Shown: positions 49,128-49,244 of the stretch, one piece after another
How the letters are laid out: each line of letters starts with the position of its first letter
How positions within the stretch are numbered: the stretch's first letter is position 1
Source of the DNA: Spirochaetota bacterium
GTDB lineage: Bacteria > Spirochaetota > JAGLSM01 > JAKPMW01
DNA: 49,244 nucleotides
Assembly (NCBI GenBank): GCA_031283155.1
Contig: JAITCI010000083.1
Coordinates: 1 to 49,244, forward strand
Direction of reading: 5' to 3'
Notes under the pieces: model-generated
The model's database searches: none
What the model saw: the letters and a program-made list of their open reading frames with translations, nothing else
What the model was told of the DNA's origin: nothing
Position numbers and translations under genes: made by a program

Positions 49128-49244
49128 ATGATTCGTTTTATCGTCAATGATCAGCCTGTGGAAACCAATGAGCCTGCCGGTAAGGTGCTTCTGGATTATC
49201 TGCGCCGCGACGCCCGTATGACGGGTACGAAGGAGGGCTGCAAG
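49128..49244 (+). CDS. Xanthine dehydrogenase-family 2Fe-2S subunit, N-terminal fragment cut by window end
   Basis: gaggaaagATG; MIRFIVNDQPVETNEPAGKVLLDYLRRDARMTGTKEGCK. Confidence 0.85.
   Translation, partial: MIRFIVNDQPVETNEPAGKVLLDYLRRDARMTGTKEGCK

Noticed and set aside
1-49244. CRISPR array
   Set aside because: Tandem repeats seen are coding linkers or adjacent duplications; none has regular repeat-spacer architecture.
1-49244. Intact transposase, integrase or prophage genes
   Set aside because: No recognisable motifs in any ORF despite abundant repeats.

Overview
Window from a high-GC chromosome, probably a spirochaete/Treponema relative. This is inferred from a FlaB-type flagellin, an [FeFe]-hydrogenase HydBAC operon, a membrane pyrophosphatase and many exported lipoproteins; it was not tested by search. 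Recognisable genes: phosphonopyruvate decarboxylase, quinolinate synthase, PAS-GGDEF cyclase, exported endonuclease I, birA/coaX/rimI, ssb, hydBAC, CCA-adding enzyme, flagellin, hppA, a pgsA/rimO/rodZ-like/lolA-like cluster, ftsK, uppP, mgtE, five tRNAs, and a guaD/mocA-like/xdhC/xdhA cluster cut by the right edge. Accessory content: (i) a C5-methyltransferase + HNH nuclease pair; (ii) an EcoRI-family adenine methyltransferase overlapping a DUF262-HNH protein; (iii) a decayed MNT/HEPN + DUF1156 methylase island inside the xdh cluster. The most interesting signals are: the same AT-rich repeat lying directly 3' of both restriction-modification-like operons in the same relative orientation; a palindromic repeat found in intergenic DNA and also in-frame, in the same reading frame, inside ftsK and xdhC; and a family of short hairpins whose stems covary while the loop stays close to GGA/CGA. 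All family assignments come from reading protein motifs without database searches.
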